Shown: positions 27,391 to 36,310 of the stretch, piece by piece | Position numbering within the stretch: position 1 is the stretch's first letter | Layout: the number at the start of each line of letters is the position of its first letter | Origin: Bacillus methanolicus PB1 | GTDB lineage: Bacteria > Bacillota > Bacilli > Bacillales > Cytobacillaceae | NCBI RefSeq assembly: GCF_000262755.1 | Contig: NZ_AFEU01000003.1 | Span: 434,001-498,000, forward strand | Direction of reading: 5' to 3' | Length of the DNA stretch: 64,000 nucleotides | Notes under the pieces: generated by a model | Database searches by the model: none | What the model saw: the letters and a program-made list of their open reading frames with translations, nothing else | Told to the model about the DNA's origin: nothing | Position numbers and translations under genes: made by a program

Positions 27391-27708
27391 TACGCTCTTT
27401 TTCTAACAGATTGTTGCTTTTAGAAAATCCGTGAGTTCCATGATGTCTGTTCCCATCAAGCGCAGCGTGCATTCACAGCAAAACAGAAAATCCTATAGAA
27501 TTCCATATTTAATATAGAACAAACGTTCCCTTCATATGCATTAGCAACAATATCTGCGAAAAGAGCCATTCATAAAATCATATCAAGCAATTTCCGTTTT
27601 TATGACTGTAACTAAGAATTTAGGAAACAAGCCACTCCTTCCAAACATAAATGATTACTTTTCAGGTAAAAATAAGGTTAATACCAAAGATGTGATTGCA
27701 GAGGGGAA

Positions 27709-28218
27709 ATGGGCTTGTATATCATTACTCTGATTTTACTTGTTTTTATTGTTTTTATTTCTGGAGCGTGGAGGCACTGGGAGAAATACCTGTCAACTCT
27801 GTTATACGGATCCTCGATGAATCTTCTTTCATATGTCATTATGGGTAGTGACCGATTATGGTTTCATGTACCTTCAACACTATGGAAAGATATCACTGAC
27901 ACTTTTGTACTCCTTCCCTCCATACTTTTGCTTTATCTTGTTTTTTTTCCGACTGAGAAAAAAAAGAAATGGACCTATTATTTGAAATGGGTGTTTGTCT
28001 CCCTACTATTCGAATGGCTGTTGGTTCGTTTCGGGCTATTTGGATATAATAAAAAATATCATTTTTGGATGGAACTCCCCTTTTATTTTATTATGTACGG
28101 TTTCATAAAACTGCACACAAAAAGACCGCTATTGACATACGGTTTATCGATTCTTATCATTGCATTTCTTATTATCTTTTTTGATTATTCACTTGAAAAA
28201 TCTTATTTAGAAAGGTAA
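27709..28218 (+). CDS. CBO0543-like membrane protein
   Basis: This 169-residue protein has five predicted membrane helices, with LSYVIMGSDRLWFHVPS and FPTEKKKKWTYYLKW typical of the CBO0543 family of Bacilli and Clostridia. Function is unknown. The C-terminus is hydrophobic and ends FDYSLEKSYLER. It ends about 30 bases before the 20-bp repeat array. Confidence 0.75.
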   Translation: MGLYIITLILLVFIVFISGAWRHWEKYLSTLLYGSSMNLLSYVIMGSDRLWFHVPSTLWKDITDTFVLLPSILLLYLVFFPTEKKKKWTYYLKWVFVSLLFEWLLVRFGLFGYNKKYHFWMELPFYFIMYGFIKLHTKRPLLTYGLSILIIAFLIIFFDYSLEKSYLER

Positions 28219-28250
28219 TCATTTTATGAAAGACTAGAGCGGCTAATGTT

Positions 28251-28450
28251 GAGGATCATATATTTGATTGAAGGCTCATAAATGAGATTAACGGCTTATA
28301 TTTTCGAATAAAGGCTCATAAATCAAATTAAAGGCTTATATTTCAAAATAAAGGCTCAAATATCAAATTAAAGGCTCATATTTCAAAATAAAAGCTCATA
28401 ATTCGATTTAAAGGCTTATAAACCACAATTTCGAGCCATAATTAATCCCA
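28251..28450 (+). repeat. 20-bp-period array 1 (GGCTCATA cores)
   Basis: Ten units start at 28251, 28271, 28291 and so on every 20 bases to 28431, without a single indel. The core is AAGGCT(C/T)ATA; the following half alternates between AATCAAATTA and TTTCAAAATA types. The array fills the space between two convergent genes. Spacing is conserved better than sequence. Confidence 0.9.
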
Positions 28451-28459
28451 AAAGCTTCG

Positions 28460-28702
28460 TTATCTCCACAAAAGATATGCTAAACCAAAAAAAGTCACAG
28501 ATGTCCTATTTGCCATGAGGGACAGTCGTTCGTCATCAAATAAAATATTTTCTGCCAGTAAAGCTGTCATTACAGTTACTGGAACGAAACTAAGCCATGT
28601 TAAAAAACTCTTGGGAAATTCAATCCTGCTTAAAAATATCAGAGGTAATACTCTGGAGACTAATGTAACTATCCCTGTACCACAAACTGTTATAATCAAC
28701 AC
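28460..28702 (-). pseudogene. AzlD-like branched-chain amino acid export subunit, truncated
   Basis: This 80-residue frame matches AzlD (TLVSRVLPLIFLSRIEFPKS and WLSFVPVTVMTALLAENILF) but stops at about residue 80 instead of about 105. Its partner azlC, which normally lies just upstream, is absent. It is probably a remnant. Confidence 0.6.
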
Positions 28703-28852
28703 TTCAAGTCTGTAAAATAAAAATCTTGAAAAACCAATATTTCTACTTATACTCTTGCCGAGTTTAAATGAAATGTTCCCCTTAAGCGCTTCTACTCACC
28801 TTTTGCTTCGACAGCGGCAATTACAGCTGTCGCTTTTTAATTACTTCTGCCG

Positions 28853-29767
28853 TCAGCACATTTTTTTAATTGAAATGTGAGGCAATAATTTTTCGACTTT
28901 ATCAGAAGTGCATAACCCAATTGAAAAAGCGGTTGCACTTCCGGCTGCAACACTGTATCGAAACGATTCTTTTACGTCTTTTGTTTCTTCGTATTTTGCA
29001 AGAAAACCGGCAACCATCGAGTCTCCCGCTCCAACCGAACTTTTCGCTTCCCCTTTCGGCACATCTGCAATTAAAGCGAAACCTTCATTGACAAAAACTG
29101 CTCCTTTTTCTGCCAGTGAAACAATCACATTTTGGGCGCCCATATCCAAAAGCTTTTTCCCATATTCGATCGCTTTTTCTGAAGAAATAATTTTTGTATC
29201 AAAAAGTTCACCAAGTTCATGATGGTTTGGCTTAATGAGGAACGGCTTGTATGGAAGAACTTTCTTAAGCAAGTCTCCTTCGGCATCAACAACAAACCCG
29301 GTTCCATTTTTGAAACAGATTTTTACAAGCTCCTCGTAGGTTGTTTCCGGCATGGTCGCTGGAATGCTCCCCGCTAAAATAAGGAAGTCTCCTTCTGTCA
29401 GATGATTGATTTTTTCTTTGAGGGCTTGAAAGTCACTTTCAGAAATGTGAGGGCCTTTTGCATTGATTTCTGTTTCTTTCTTTGTTTTAACCTTGATATT
29501 GATTCGCGTATCTTCTTTAATTATTACAAAATCGGTTTCTATTTTTTCATTTTGCAAATAATCTTCAATGTATTTTCCGGTGAAACCGCCAATAAAGCCG
29601 AGGGCTCTAGTTGTCACTCCCATTTCTTTTAAAACTCGGGAAACATTTATCCCTTTTCCGCCGGGGAATTTCGCCTCGCTTTTAGACCGGTTTAATTCTC
29701 CAATCTTAACCTCTTCCAATTGGACGATATAATCAACGGACGGATTTAATGTCAAAGTATAAATCAT
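28853..29767 (-). CDS. fruK: 1-phosphofructokinase
   Basis: This 304-residue PfkB-family sugar kinase opens MIYTLTLNPSVDYIVQ and shows the first signature FPGGKGINVSRVLKEMG, the second signature GAGDSMVAGF with the catalytic Asp, and LIKPNHHELGELF. FruK converts fructose 1-phosphate to the bisphosphate; tagatose-6-phosphate kinase (LacC) is a close alternative. The usual partners fruR and fruA are not next to it on either side, which is unusual. Confidence 0.85.
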   Translation of the reverse strand: MIYTLTLNPSVDYIVQLEEVKIGELNRSKSEAKFPGGKGINVSRVLKEMGVTTRALGFIGGFTGKYIEDYLQNEKIETDFVIIKEDTRINIKVKTKKETEINAKGPHISESDFQALKEKINHLTEGDFLILAGSIPATMPETTYEELVKICFKNGTGFVVDAEGDLLKKVLPYKPFLIKPNHHELGELFDTKIISSEKAIEYGKKLLDMGAQNVIVSLAEKGAVFVNEGFALIADVPKGEAKSSVGAGDSMVAGFLAKYEETKDVKESFRYSVAAGSATAFSIGLCTSDKVEKLLPHISIKKMC

Positions 29768-30034
29768 AATGTCACGACCTTAATTGTTGTTTTGTTTCTA
29801 TATGCTTCGTAAAACCACCAGTCAAATACGTTCTTAAAGTTACATGATTCATTGATGACGTTTCTAATTTATCTTTTGATCAAATCTTACTGAAAACGAT
29901 TGCGGCAATCAATTATTTTCGTTGAAAAAATTTCATTTTATGAGCGATTATAAATGTTTTAAAAATTTTTTGACCAGTATAATTTTTTCATGATTATTAT
30001 TGATCTTGCTTAATATATATGATAGAATATTTTT

Positions 30035-30074
30035 CAATATATAGTATTAAGCATGTTAAAAACATACTATATAT
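30035..30074. promoter_or_regulatory. Inverted repeat in the AT-rich gap upstream of fruK
   Basis: ATATATAGTAT at about 30037-30047 faces ATACTATATAT at 30064-30074. It lies about 270 bases before fruK in a very AT-rich gap. It could be an operator or a relic of a mobile element; the same CAATATATAG word occurs inverted near 24844. Confidence 0.35.
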
Positions 30075-30191
30075 CGTTTTCTTCACAAATGTTTTATTGG
30101 TCTCTTTTTCTATTAAAGATTCGCTCGATGTGAGCGAATTTTTTTGAATAATAAAACCCTCTACTTGAAAGCAGAGGGCAAAATTGAGAAA

Positions 30192-30617
30192 CTACTTCCC
30201 GATTGTCATGTCACTTTCTTTTCTATTAAAAATCCATTCTCCGATAGAAAGAAGACTGCTTCCACTGATTGCAAGAGATAAAGTAATGGCTAAAAGAGCG
30301 AGATCTAATTCCCAGCCGGCTCCTTGTCCATTGCCCATAAAGCCTGCAGCCAGTTTCACTTTTACAATCGCTCCGATCATTACAATCGCCAGCAGACTTG
30401 AAAAGATTCTCGTTCCCAGACCTATTATGAGGCAGATTCCCCCGATTAATTCGATTAAAGCAATACCATAAGCAAGGAAACCTGGCAAGCCAATGCTGCT
30501 AAACCATCCTGCCGTATTTTCGATTCCGCCGGAAAATTTCGCAAAACCATGGACGGCGAAAACCGCACCTGCCGTGATTCTTAGTAAGAACGATCCTATT
30601 TCAAATCTGTTTTCCAT
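30192..30617 (-). CDS. DoxX-family membrane protein
   Basis: This 141-residue protein has four hydrophobic helices with the DoxX motifs LLRITAGAVFAVHGFAKF and IALIELIGGICLIIGLGTR. I start it at 30617, where GGAGG is seven bases upstream, and not at 30632. DoxX proteins (MhqP, CatD in B. subtilis) go with quinone and electrophile stress. It follows a second doxX gene by about 120 bases. Confidence 0.85.
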   Translation of the reverse strand: MENRFEIGSFLLRITAGAVFAVHGFAKFSGGIENTAGWFSSIGLPGFLAYGIALIELIGGICLIIGLGTRIFSSLLAIVMIGAIVKVKLAAGFMGNGQGAGWELDLALLAITLSLAISGSSLLSIGEWIFNRKESDMTIGK

Positions 30618-30734
30618 TACAAAATCCTCCATTAAATATCATTATTCAATATTAGCAGAGCAATTAAATCTCTTATCCCTGCAGCAACAAATTCAGCCGC
30701 CCTGCATCCCGTTTAAGTTCATAAAAAATGATGA

Positions 30735-31130
30735 TTAAAAAATGATGGCGTCAATTGAATAGCTTCCTGCTCCGATTAGTGCAACCCCAATTGCTGCAGC
30801 TAGCAATACAAGATTAAATTCGTAACCGTTTTGCGAAGCCCAAAAACCGTTAGAACCATGAACTTTTACAATTGCCACTAACATTGTTCCGGCAATTAAT
30901 GCAGCTGCAAGTGGAGTGAACAGCCCAATAGCAAATAAAATTCCGCCTAAAAATTCAGCTAGTCCTGCTAATAATGCCATCTGATATCCCGGTTTGATTC
31001 CAATTGATTCAAAAAATCCGCCTGTGCCTTTCAAACCGTGGCCGCCGAACCAGCCAAACAATTTTTGAGCTCCATGTCCCATAAAAGTAAGTCCAATTAC
31101 TAGCCGAATAATTAAAATTCCTGCATTCAT
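30735..31130 (-). CDS. DoxX-family membrane protein
   Basis: This 131-residue four-helix protein reads IIRLVIGLTFMGHGAQKLFGWFGG near its start and LLAGLAEFLGGILFAIGLFT in the middle, matching DoxX/YphA-type proteins. It is the first of two doxX genes. Its upstream region carries an MhqR-like box and an Rrf2-type operator (31183-31200 and 31310-31328), so it is likely induced by quinones, thiol stress or a related signal. Confidence 0.87.
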   Translation of the reverse strand: MNAGILIIRLVIGLTFMGHGAQKLFGWFGGHGLKGTGGFFESIGIKPGYQMALLAGLAEFLGGILFAIGLFTPLAAALIAGTMLVAIVKVHGSNGFWASQNGYEFNLVLLAAAIGVALIGAGSYSIDAIIF

Positions 31131-31182
31131 TTCTCTCCATCCTTTCGTATTTTATTTTTATTTCGAGATATTGTTATTCAAT

Positions 31183-31200
31183 TATCTTTAATTCAAGATA
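31183..31200 (-). promoter_or_regulatory. MhqR-like operator upstream of doxX
   Basis: TATCTTTAATTCAAGATA is an 18-base inverted repeat close to the MhqR box pattern (TATCTCGAATTCGAGATA) known from B. subtilis mhq and azoR2 promoters, which drive doxX-like genes. It lies about 55 bases upstream of the doxX start. Confidence 0.6.
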
Positions 31201-31309
31201 ATTATAGCTGTTACTCCTAAAAATGTCAAATTCTTTTTTGCCATTACTGCTGGCGCAATTAAGCCTCTTACGTATCCCTCCTTTCATTAAAAATGAGAGT
31301 GAATTGTGT

Positions 31310-31328
31310 TGTAACAACAATTGTTACA
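31310..31328. promoter_or_regulatory. Rrf2-type operator, downstream site
   Basis: TGTAAC-N7-GTTACA. The same half-sites with the same 7-base spacer occur at 31802-31820 in front of the Rrf2 gene. This copy lies between the Rrf2 stop and the doxX genes. Confidence 0.6.
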
Positions 31329-31349
31329 TCCAGTTTAAAAAAAATACTT

Positions 31350-31784
31350 TTAATTAGATTTTATTTTTTTAACAATGCCGGCCGTTATTTCCTCCATCGT
31401 TATTTCTTCAAGCACTTTTTCCATCGCATTTTGTGCCCTAAGTAAAACAAGTTCAAGAACAGGTTGAATACTTGATCCGACCGGACAATTCGGATTCGGG
31501 TTTTCATGAAATTGAAACAGTTCTCCTTCTTCGACTACATCGACAGCCCGATATACATCCAAGAGTGTAATCTTATTCAGGCTTTTTGTGAGGCTTGCCC
31601 CGCCGGCACCCGCTCTAACGTTAACGAGTTTTGCCTTCTTAAGCATTCCCAGTACTCTGCGAATAACGACAGGATTCGTATTAACACTTCCGGCAATCCA
31701 TTCGGAAGTACAAACTTTATTTTTTTCTAATGCCAGCAATGATAGAATATGAACCGCTACCGTAAAACGGCTGCTGATTTTCAT
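31350..31784 (-). CDS. Rrf2-family transcriptional regulator (YwnA-like)
   Basis: This 144-residue protein opens MKISSRFTVAVHILSLLAL and has the winged helix typical of Rrf2 proteins (NTNPVVIRRVLGMLKKAKLV, GAGGASLTK). Only one Cys (NPNCPVG) lies in the sensing region, unlike the three Cys of Fe-S Rrf2 proteins, so it resembles YwnA-type redox or ligand sensors. I start it at 31784 after GGGAGTG. The palindrome TTGTAAC-N7-GTTACAA lies 17 bases upstream, suggesting autoregulation. Confidence 0.85.
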   Translation of the reverse strand: MKISSRFTVAVHILSLLALEKNKVCTSEWIAGSVNTNPVVIRRVLGMLKKAKLVNVRAGAGGASLTKSLNKITLLDVYRAVDVVEEGELFQFHENPNPNCPVGSSIQPVLELVLLRAQNAMEKVLEEITMEEITAGIVKKIKSN

Positions 31785-31800
31785 TACTTTCACTCCCTTG

Positions 31801-31821
31801 TTGTAACCATTATAGTTACAA
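31801..31821. promoter_or_regulatory. Rrf2-type operator at its own promoter
   Basis: A perfect inverted repeat TTGTAAC-CATTATA-GTTACAA lies just upstream of the Rrf2 gene. It shares half-sites and spacer length with the site near doxX. Confidence 0.65.
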
Positions 31822-31884
31822 TATGTTAAAAAGTCAAGTTAAAAAGAAACCGGGAAAGCCCTTCTTATTTACATTTTAAGAAAT

Positions 31885-32062
31885 GGAAGCTCATAATTAT
31901 GAACGCGGCTCACAAATCGATATGAAGGCTCAAATATTAGATCAACGGCTTATAAACGAAAATATAGACTCATTTATCAGATCGAAGGCTCATAAATCGA
32001 AATAAAGGCTCATATATCAAAATCAAGGCTCATATATTAAAATAAAGGCTCATATCCTTCGC
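31885..32062 (+). repeat. 20-bp-period array 2 (GGCTCATA cores)
   Basis: Nine units have the GCT of their core at 31889, 31908, 31928, 31948, 31968 (GACT), 31988, 32008, 32028 and 32048. The spacing is 20 bases except for one 19-base step. Units read AAGGCTCATA followed by AATCGAAATA or TATCAAAATC. It sits between the Rrf2 promoter and the end of yyaL. Confidence 0.9.
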
Positions 32063-32299
32063 TTGATCATGGATCAGAGCGAATAAACTCTCAGCTTTTA
32101 TCTAAAAACGGCTGTTTTACGATAAAATCCCTAAAAAAATCCATTCAAAATAGAATGAATTGTGTAAACGCCCCGTTTTGATAAGACAAACCAAATACGA
32201 ATTGCAAAAAAGCACAAAGACGTTTAAAATGGCTAGATTCGGTCTTATGCTCTAAACGCAGAAACGCCTTGTTGAATGATAAACTTTTTATTTTCCTTT

Positions 32300-32341
32300 C
32301 TTTTAAAAATGATTGAGGGAAAAACACTCCCTCAATCATTT
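32300..32341 (-). terminator. Terminator of yyaL
   Basis: AATGATTGAGGGA and TCCCTCAATCATT form a 13-bp stem followed by TTTTAAAAG on the minus strand. The stem begins inside the last codons of yyaL. A frame running from here to 32145 is out of context and I do not call it. Confidence 0.85.
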
Positions 32342-34389
32342 GCGATCTTAAGTTCTTTCAACACATCTTTCAAATCATTCAAAGGTTTTTGGCACGTAAA
32401 GTTTTCACAAATATAAACAGTTAAATCAGAATCGGTTGCTGCATAGCCTCTCTCATAAATTTTTTCCAATTCTTCTTGATTATTTGAAGTTAACGGAGCG
32501 AGTTCCGGAGTATAAGCTTTCTGAATGATACCGGCTAATTTACTGCACTTTTCCGGTGTGCCGACGATAATCACTTCACGCATTGGAAACTCTTTCAAGA
32601 GCAGGCTTTGCAGAAAAAATGTATGGCCTGGTCCATATGATTCTACGTCATGTTTGAAGAAACGTTGCATGTCGTCCACTACATCAAACCATTTCGTCTC
32701 ACCCGTAAAATGGCCAAGCCGAAGAAGGCTGACAGCCGCTACACTGTTCCCGGACGGCAGAGCCCCGTCATACACTTGTTTTTCGCGGACGATTAATGCT
32801 TCCCCGTCGCTTCTTGTAAAATAAAAACCGCCATCCTGTTCATCCCAAAAATGCTTTTTCATCTTTTCGGCAGTATTTCGTGCTTTGTCCAAATATTCCA
32901 TTGAGAAAGTTGCTTCATACAGCTCCAATAACGCCCATAAAAGAAATGCCCAGTCATCGAGATATGCGCGGAACTTCGATTCGCCGTCACGGTATCTGGC
33001 CATTAGCTCCCCATTCACCACTAACTTTTCCTCAATAAACCGCAATGCTTTTTCTGCCTTTTCAACATGATTTTTATTTTGAAATGCCTGTCCTGCTTTT
33101 GCCAGTCCGGCAATCATCAACGCATTCCACGAGGTCAAAATTTTATCATCAAGATGTGGATAGACCCGCTCTTGTCGTTTTTCAAAAAGTTTTTGACGGG
33201 ATTCTTCAAGCTTCGCCTTGCCTTCTTCTAGATTCAACCCGGCTTCAGCAACGGTTTTCACAATGTTTGTATGGATGAGGTTCGGAATATTTTTCCCTTC
33301 AAAGTTTCCACCAGACGTAATATCATAAACTCTGCAGAAAAATTCCCCATCTTTATCACCGAGGACATCTAAAATTTCCTCTTTCGACCAAACATAATAT
33401 TTCCCTTCTTCCCCTTCGCTGTCAGCATCAATGGCCGAAAAGAAGGCACCTTCTTCATTAGTCATTTCTCTCGTGATAAACTCAATGATTTGCTCAGCAA
33501 TTTCCTTATATTTACTGTTTTTTGTCACTTGATAAGCTTCGGAATACGTATAGAGAAGCAATGCATTATCATAGAGCATTTTTTCAAAATGGGGAACGAG
33601 CCACATCACATCGACCGAATATCTGGCAAAACCGAACCCAATATGATCATAAATACCGCCATTCGCCATTGAAACGAGCGTCTTTTCAACCATTTTCAAC
33701 GCCATTTCTTTGCCGGTCCATTTATAATACTTCAGCAAAAACATAAGATTATGCGGAATCGGAAACTTCGGGGCATCTCCAAATCCGCCGTAAAAGCTGT
33801 TAAAGCTGCCGGCAAGCTGCTGATACGTTTTATGTAAAACATCCGCTGAAGGCAATTCCGCGCTTGATTCCCTTGCCGAATGTTTCAAAGCTTCCGCCGC
33901 ATCAGATGCAATCTTTTCAATTTGATCACGATTTTTCATATATTGGTCATGCAATTGAGTGATCACTTCTTTAAACCCCGGGACACCATAGCGGCTTTCT
34001 TTTGGAAAATATGTCCCTGCAAAAAACGGCTTCTGATCCGGTGTCATAAACACGCTTAACGGCCAGCCGCCGTGGCCGTTCATCATCTGGCAAATGTTCA
34101 TATAAATGGAATCGATATCCGGACGTTCCTCCCGGTCGACTTTAATGGAAACGAATCTCTCATTTAGAAGCCGTGCAACCTCTTCATCTTCGAATGATTC
34201 ACGTTCCATGACGTGGCACCAATGGCAAGTTGAATAGCCAATACTAACAAAAACAGGTTTGTTCTCTGTTCTTGCTTTTTGAAACGCTTCTTCTCCCCAT
34301 GGATACCAATCGACTGGATTATGGGCGTGTTGAAGCAGATAAGGTGACTTTTCGGCGATTAATCTATTGGGTGTCTTATTAGTTGGCAT
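32332..34389 (-). CDS. yyaL: Thioredoxin-domain protein YyaL (DUF255)
   Basis: This 685-residue protein has an N-terminal thioredoxin-like DUF255 domain (residues 1-165, with [20 protein letters not shown] and [11 protein letters not shown]) and a C-terminal alpha/alpha barrel resembling N-acylglucosamine 2-epimerases and glycosidases ([31 protein letters not shown]). Homologues include human SPATA20; the biochemical role is not established. It is intact. Short near-identical pieces of this gene reappear at 40368-40419. Confidence 0.9.
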   Translation of the reverse strand: MPTNKTPNRLIAEKSPYLLQHAHNPVDWYPWGEEAFQKARTENKPVFVSIGYSTCHWCHVMERESFEDEEVARLLNERFVSIKVDREERPDIDSIYMNICQMMNGHGGWPLSVFMTPDQKPFFAGTYFPKESRYGVPGFKEVITQLHDQYMKNRDQIEKIASDAAEALKHSARESSAELPSADVLHKTYQQLAGSFNSFYGGFGDAPKFPIPHNLMFLLKYYKWTGKEMALKMVEKTLVSMANGGIYDHIGFGFARYSVDVMWLVPHFEKMLYDNALLLYTYSEAYQVTKNSKYKEIAEQIIEFITREMTNEEGAFFSAIDADSEGEEGKYYVWSKEEILDVLGDKDGEFFCRVYDITSGGNFEGKNIPNLIHTNIVKTVAEAGLNLEEGKAKLEESRQKLFEKRQERVYPHLDDKILTSWNALMIAGLAKAGQAFQNKNHVEKAEKALRFIEEKLVVNGELMARYRDGESKFRAYLDDWAFLLWALLELYEATFSMEYLDKARNTAEKMKKHFWDEQDGGFYFTRSDGEALIVREKQVYDGALPSGNSVAAVSLLRLGHFTGETKWFDVVDDMQRFFKHDVESYGPGHTFFLQSLLLKEFPMREVIIVGTPEKCSKLAGIIQKAYTPELAPLTSNNQEELEKIYERGYAATDSDLTVYICENFTCQKPLNDLKDVLKELKIAND

Positions 34390-34527
34390 ATGACCACCCT
34401 CTTTCCTAATGAATTTTTTGGTTAGTAAAATTTACATAATTACCTTACCACAAATTCAAATAAAAAATTCTCTTAATGTTAAAGAAAGCCTTAAAGGTTC
34501 AATTTTAATTAAAAGGTTTAACAACAA

Positions 34528-34550
34528 AGAGTCTCCAGCCAGGAGACTCT
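34528..34550 (-). terminator. Hairpin after the GH18 gene
   Basis: AGAGTCTCC and GGAGACTCT form a 9-bp stem with a five-base loop. The minus side continues TTTGTTGTT. It closes the GH18 lipoprotein gene. Confidence 0.65.
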
Positions 34551-34575
34551 TCCAACATTTTTTCCTTTTTTCCGC

Positions 34576-35766
34576 TTAGTGTCTTTGAATGATAAACTGA
34601 TCTTCAAGCAATTTCCAATTTTGAGGGAAAGGCTCACCAAGCACCCAGTAGGCCACACCATTTAGCCCGTATTCTTTTACGAGATTATACTTTGCCTGCA
34701 TGCTCTGTTCATTTTCAAACCAAACAACATGTTTTTTGTTTTGCTCATCAGTGTAATTAAACCAAGGGGCCTGTGACTCGTTGTCATAATGTATTTCAGC
34801 TCCTTTTCTCGCTGCCAGGTCGGCTGCTTCCTCCGGGGCGATTCGTTTTGCGAATTTGCCGCCTTTTTTGTAAGGTAAAGTCCAATCGTAACCATACAAT
34901 GGGGCACCCATCACAATTTTGTTCCGCGGAATCACGGAAACGGCATAATCAAGCACTTTGCGGACTTGCGGTACAGGTGACACTGCCATTGGCGGGCCGC
35001 CGGACCATCCCCATTCATAGGTCATAAGAATGACGAAATCCGCTAACTCTCCATGCCTCTTATAATCATGGGCTCCATGCCATGGCCCTCTTTGTTCATC
35101 GCTCGTTTTTGGGGCTAATGCAGTTGAAACAGCAAAACCGGCTTTGCGAACCTGTGGCAAGATCGTTTCGAGAAAGCCGTTATACAACTCACGGTCCCTT
35201 TCCCGAATATGTTCAAAATCGATATTTAAGGCTTCGTAACCTTTTGCTTTCATCGTTTGAATAACACCTTTGATCAAGCTGTTAGAGGCTGTTTTATCTG
35301 TAAAGATGCGATGAGCAATATCCGGTGAAAAGTTTCCTTCTGCAAAATTAGTAATGACCATCATTGGAATCGCACCGGATTTTTTAGTAGCCGAAAGTGC
35401 TTCAGTGTCTTTAATTGGTACAAGACTTCCATCAGCGTTGACTCGGTAACTGAAAAAAGCTACATACGATAAATGCTGGCTAACCCCTTTTAAATCTGAA
35501 ACGGATTGCTGTGGAGTGATCGGCTCAAGAAATCCAATTGAGTTAATTGGTCTTCTATCGTGGGCCGTCTTTGCCGGGTTGACCTCTTGAATCCGTTTTG
35601 CCGGAGATTGGCTATGCTGAATACGAACAGCCGAGTTATCTCCTTTATTCTGCGCTGTTGCGCCTTGTTGTTGTTTATCTCCAGAAGCGCCCTGTTTATT
35701 ATCGTTTCCATTTCCGCATCCAGAAAGAACGAGAGAAAGGCAGAGCAAAATTACAAATTTTCTCAT
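34576..35766 (-). CDS. GH18-family lipoprotein (SleL/YaaH-like)
   Basis: This 396-residue protein has a lipoprotein signal (MRKFVILLCLSLVLSGCG), a Gln/Lys-rich linker to about residue 60, and a GH18 TIM barrel. The catalytic segment is YEALNIDFEHIRERD, with the acid Glu in the DxxDxDxE-like position (weaker N-I-D-F-E form as in SleL/YaaH). MTYEWGWSGGPP and GAPLYGYDW are also present. Relatives hydrolyse N-acetylglucosamine bonds in cortex or cell wall. There are no LysM repeats, so anchoring is by lipid. Regulation is not visible. Confidence 0.85.
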   Translation of the reverse strand: MRKFVILLCLSLVLSGCGNGNDNKQGASGDKQQQGATAQNKGDNSAVRIQHSQSPAKRIQEVNPAKTAHDRRPINSIGFLEPITPQQSVSDLKGVSQHLSYVAFFSYRVNADGSLVPIKDTEALSATKKSGAIPMMVITNFAEGNFSPDIAHRIFTDKTASNSLIKGVIQTMKAKGYEALNIDFEHIRERDRELYNGFLETILPQVRKAGFAVSTALAPKTSDEQRGPWHGAHDYKRHGELADFVILMTYEWGWSGGPPMAVSPVPQVRKVLDYAVSVIPRNKIVMGAPLYGYDWTLPYKKGGKFAKRIAPEEAADLAARKGAEIHYDNESQAPWFNYTDEQNKKHVVWFENEQSMQAKYNLVKEYGLNGVAYWVLGEPFPQNWKLLEDQFIIQRH

Positions 35767-35947
35767 GACAACATCTCCTCTTGTTTTTTCTTATACTTCC
35801 TAAACAAGAGGATGAATATTCTAGTGTTTTTCACTTAAATCATGGTATTTAGATTCAGCAGAGTGCAGCGGAGAACCATATTTATATTTAGTACCAGCAT
35901 TACCTTGATTGAAAATAAAAACCTACCTCAAAACAATATCAACCATT

Positions 35948-36096
35948 CAATCTGGAGTTATTTTATTAAGCATAATTCATGTAAACCCAGCATACCGTAA
36001 ACCAATTTCTATATAGTAAGGTGGTTTCACATGGATATAGGCATACCAAATTTCAAAGATCAAAAGTTTCTAAAGCAGCATATTATTGATACAGTT
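35948..36096 (+). repeat. 149-bp direct repeat, left copy
   Basis: This segment aligns without gaps to 42389-42537 with about 12 mismatches (about 92 percent identity). It holds a promoter-like region, a GGTGG ribosome site and the first 22 codons of an N-acylglucosamine 2-epimerase-like gene. The two copies bracket a segment of about 6.4 kb. Confidence 0.9.
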
Positions 36097-36150
36097 AATT
36101 TTCTGGAGGAATTTGAAAAAGAGAGCCGATTTTTGGATAATAACAAGTGA
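36031..36150 (+). pseudogene. N-acylglucosamine 2-epimerase-like, N-terminal fragment 1
   Basis: A 39-codon frame reads MDIGIPNFKDQKFLKQHIID then TVNFLEEFEK and stops at 36148. The LKQHIIDTV stretch is the first helix of AGE-family enzymes, which are about 390 residues long. The rest of the gene is missing here. Confidence 0.55.
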
Positions 36151-36310
36151 GAGTTTACATTAAGTAGGTAATATTCAAAGTAGTTTTGCTGTCTGAGTCT
36201 TTTTGCACCAGAACCAAAAACTATAAACTATAACAAGGAGGGAACGTTATTACTCAAATTACTAAGATTAACTTCAATTTAGTTTAGGTCACATCAACTA
36301 GCGAAATATT

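Noticed and set aside
28251-28450. Possible CRISPR array
   Set aside because: Repeat cores are only about 10 bases, the period is 20, the intervening bases are similar to each other instead of unique, and no cas gene is nearby.
32145-32339. 64-codon frame downstream of yyaL
   Set aside because: Its start lies in the terminator stem of yyaL and there is no ribosome site or recognisable product.
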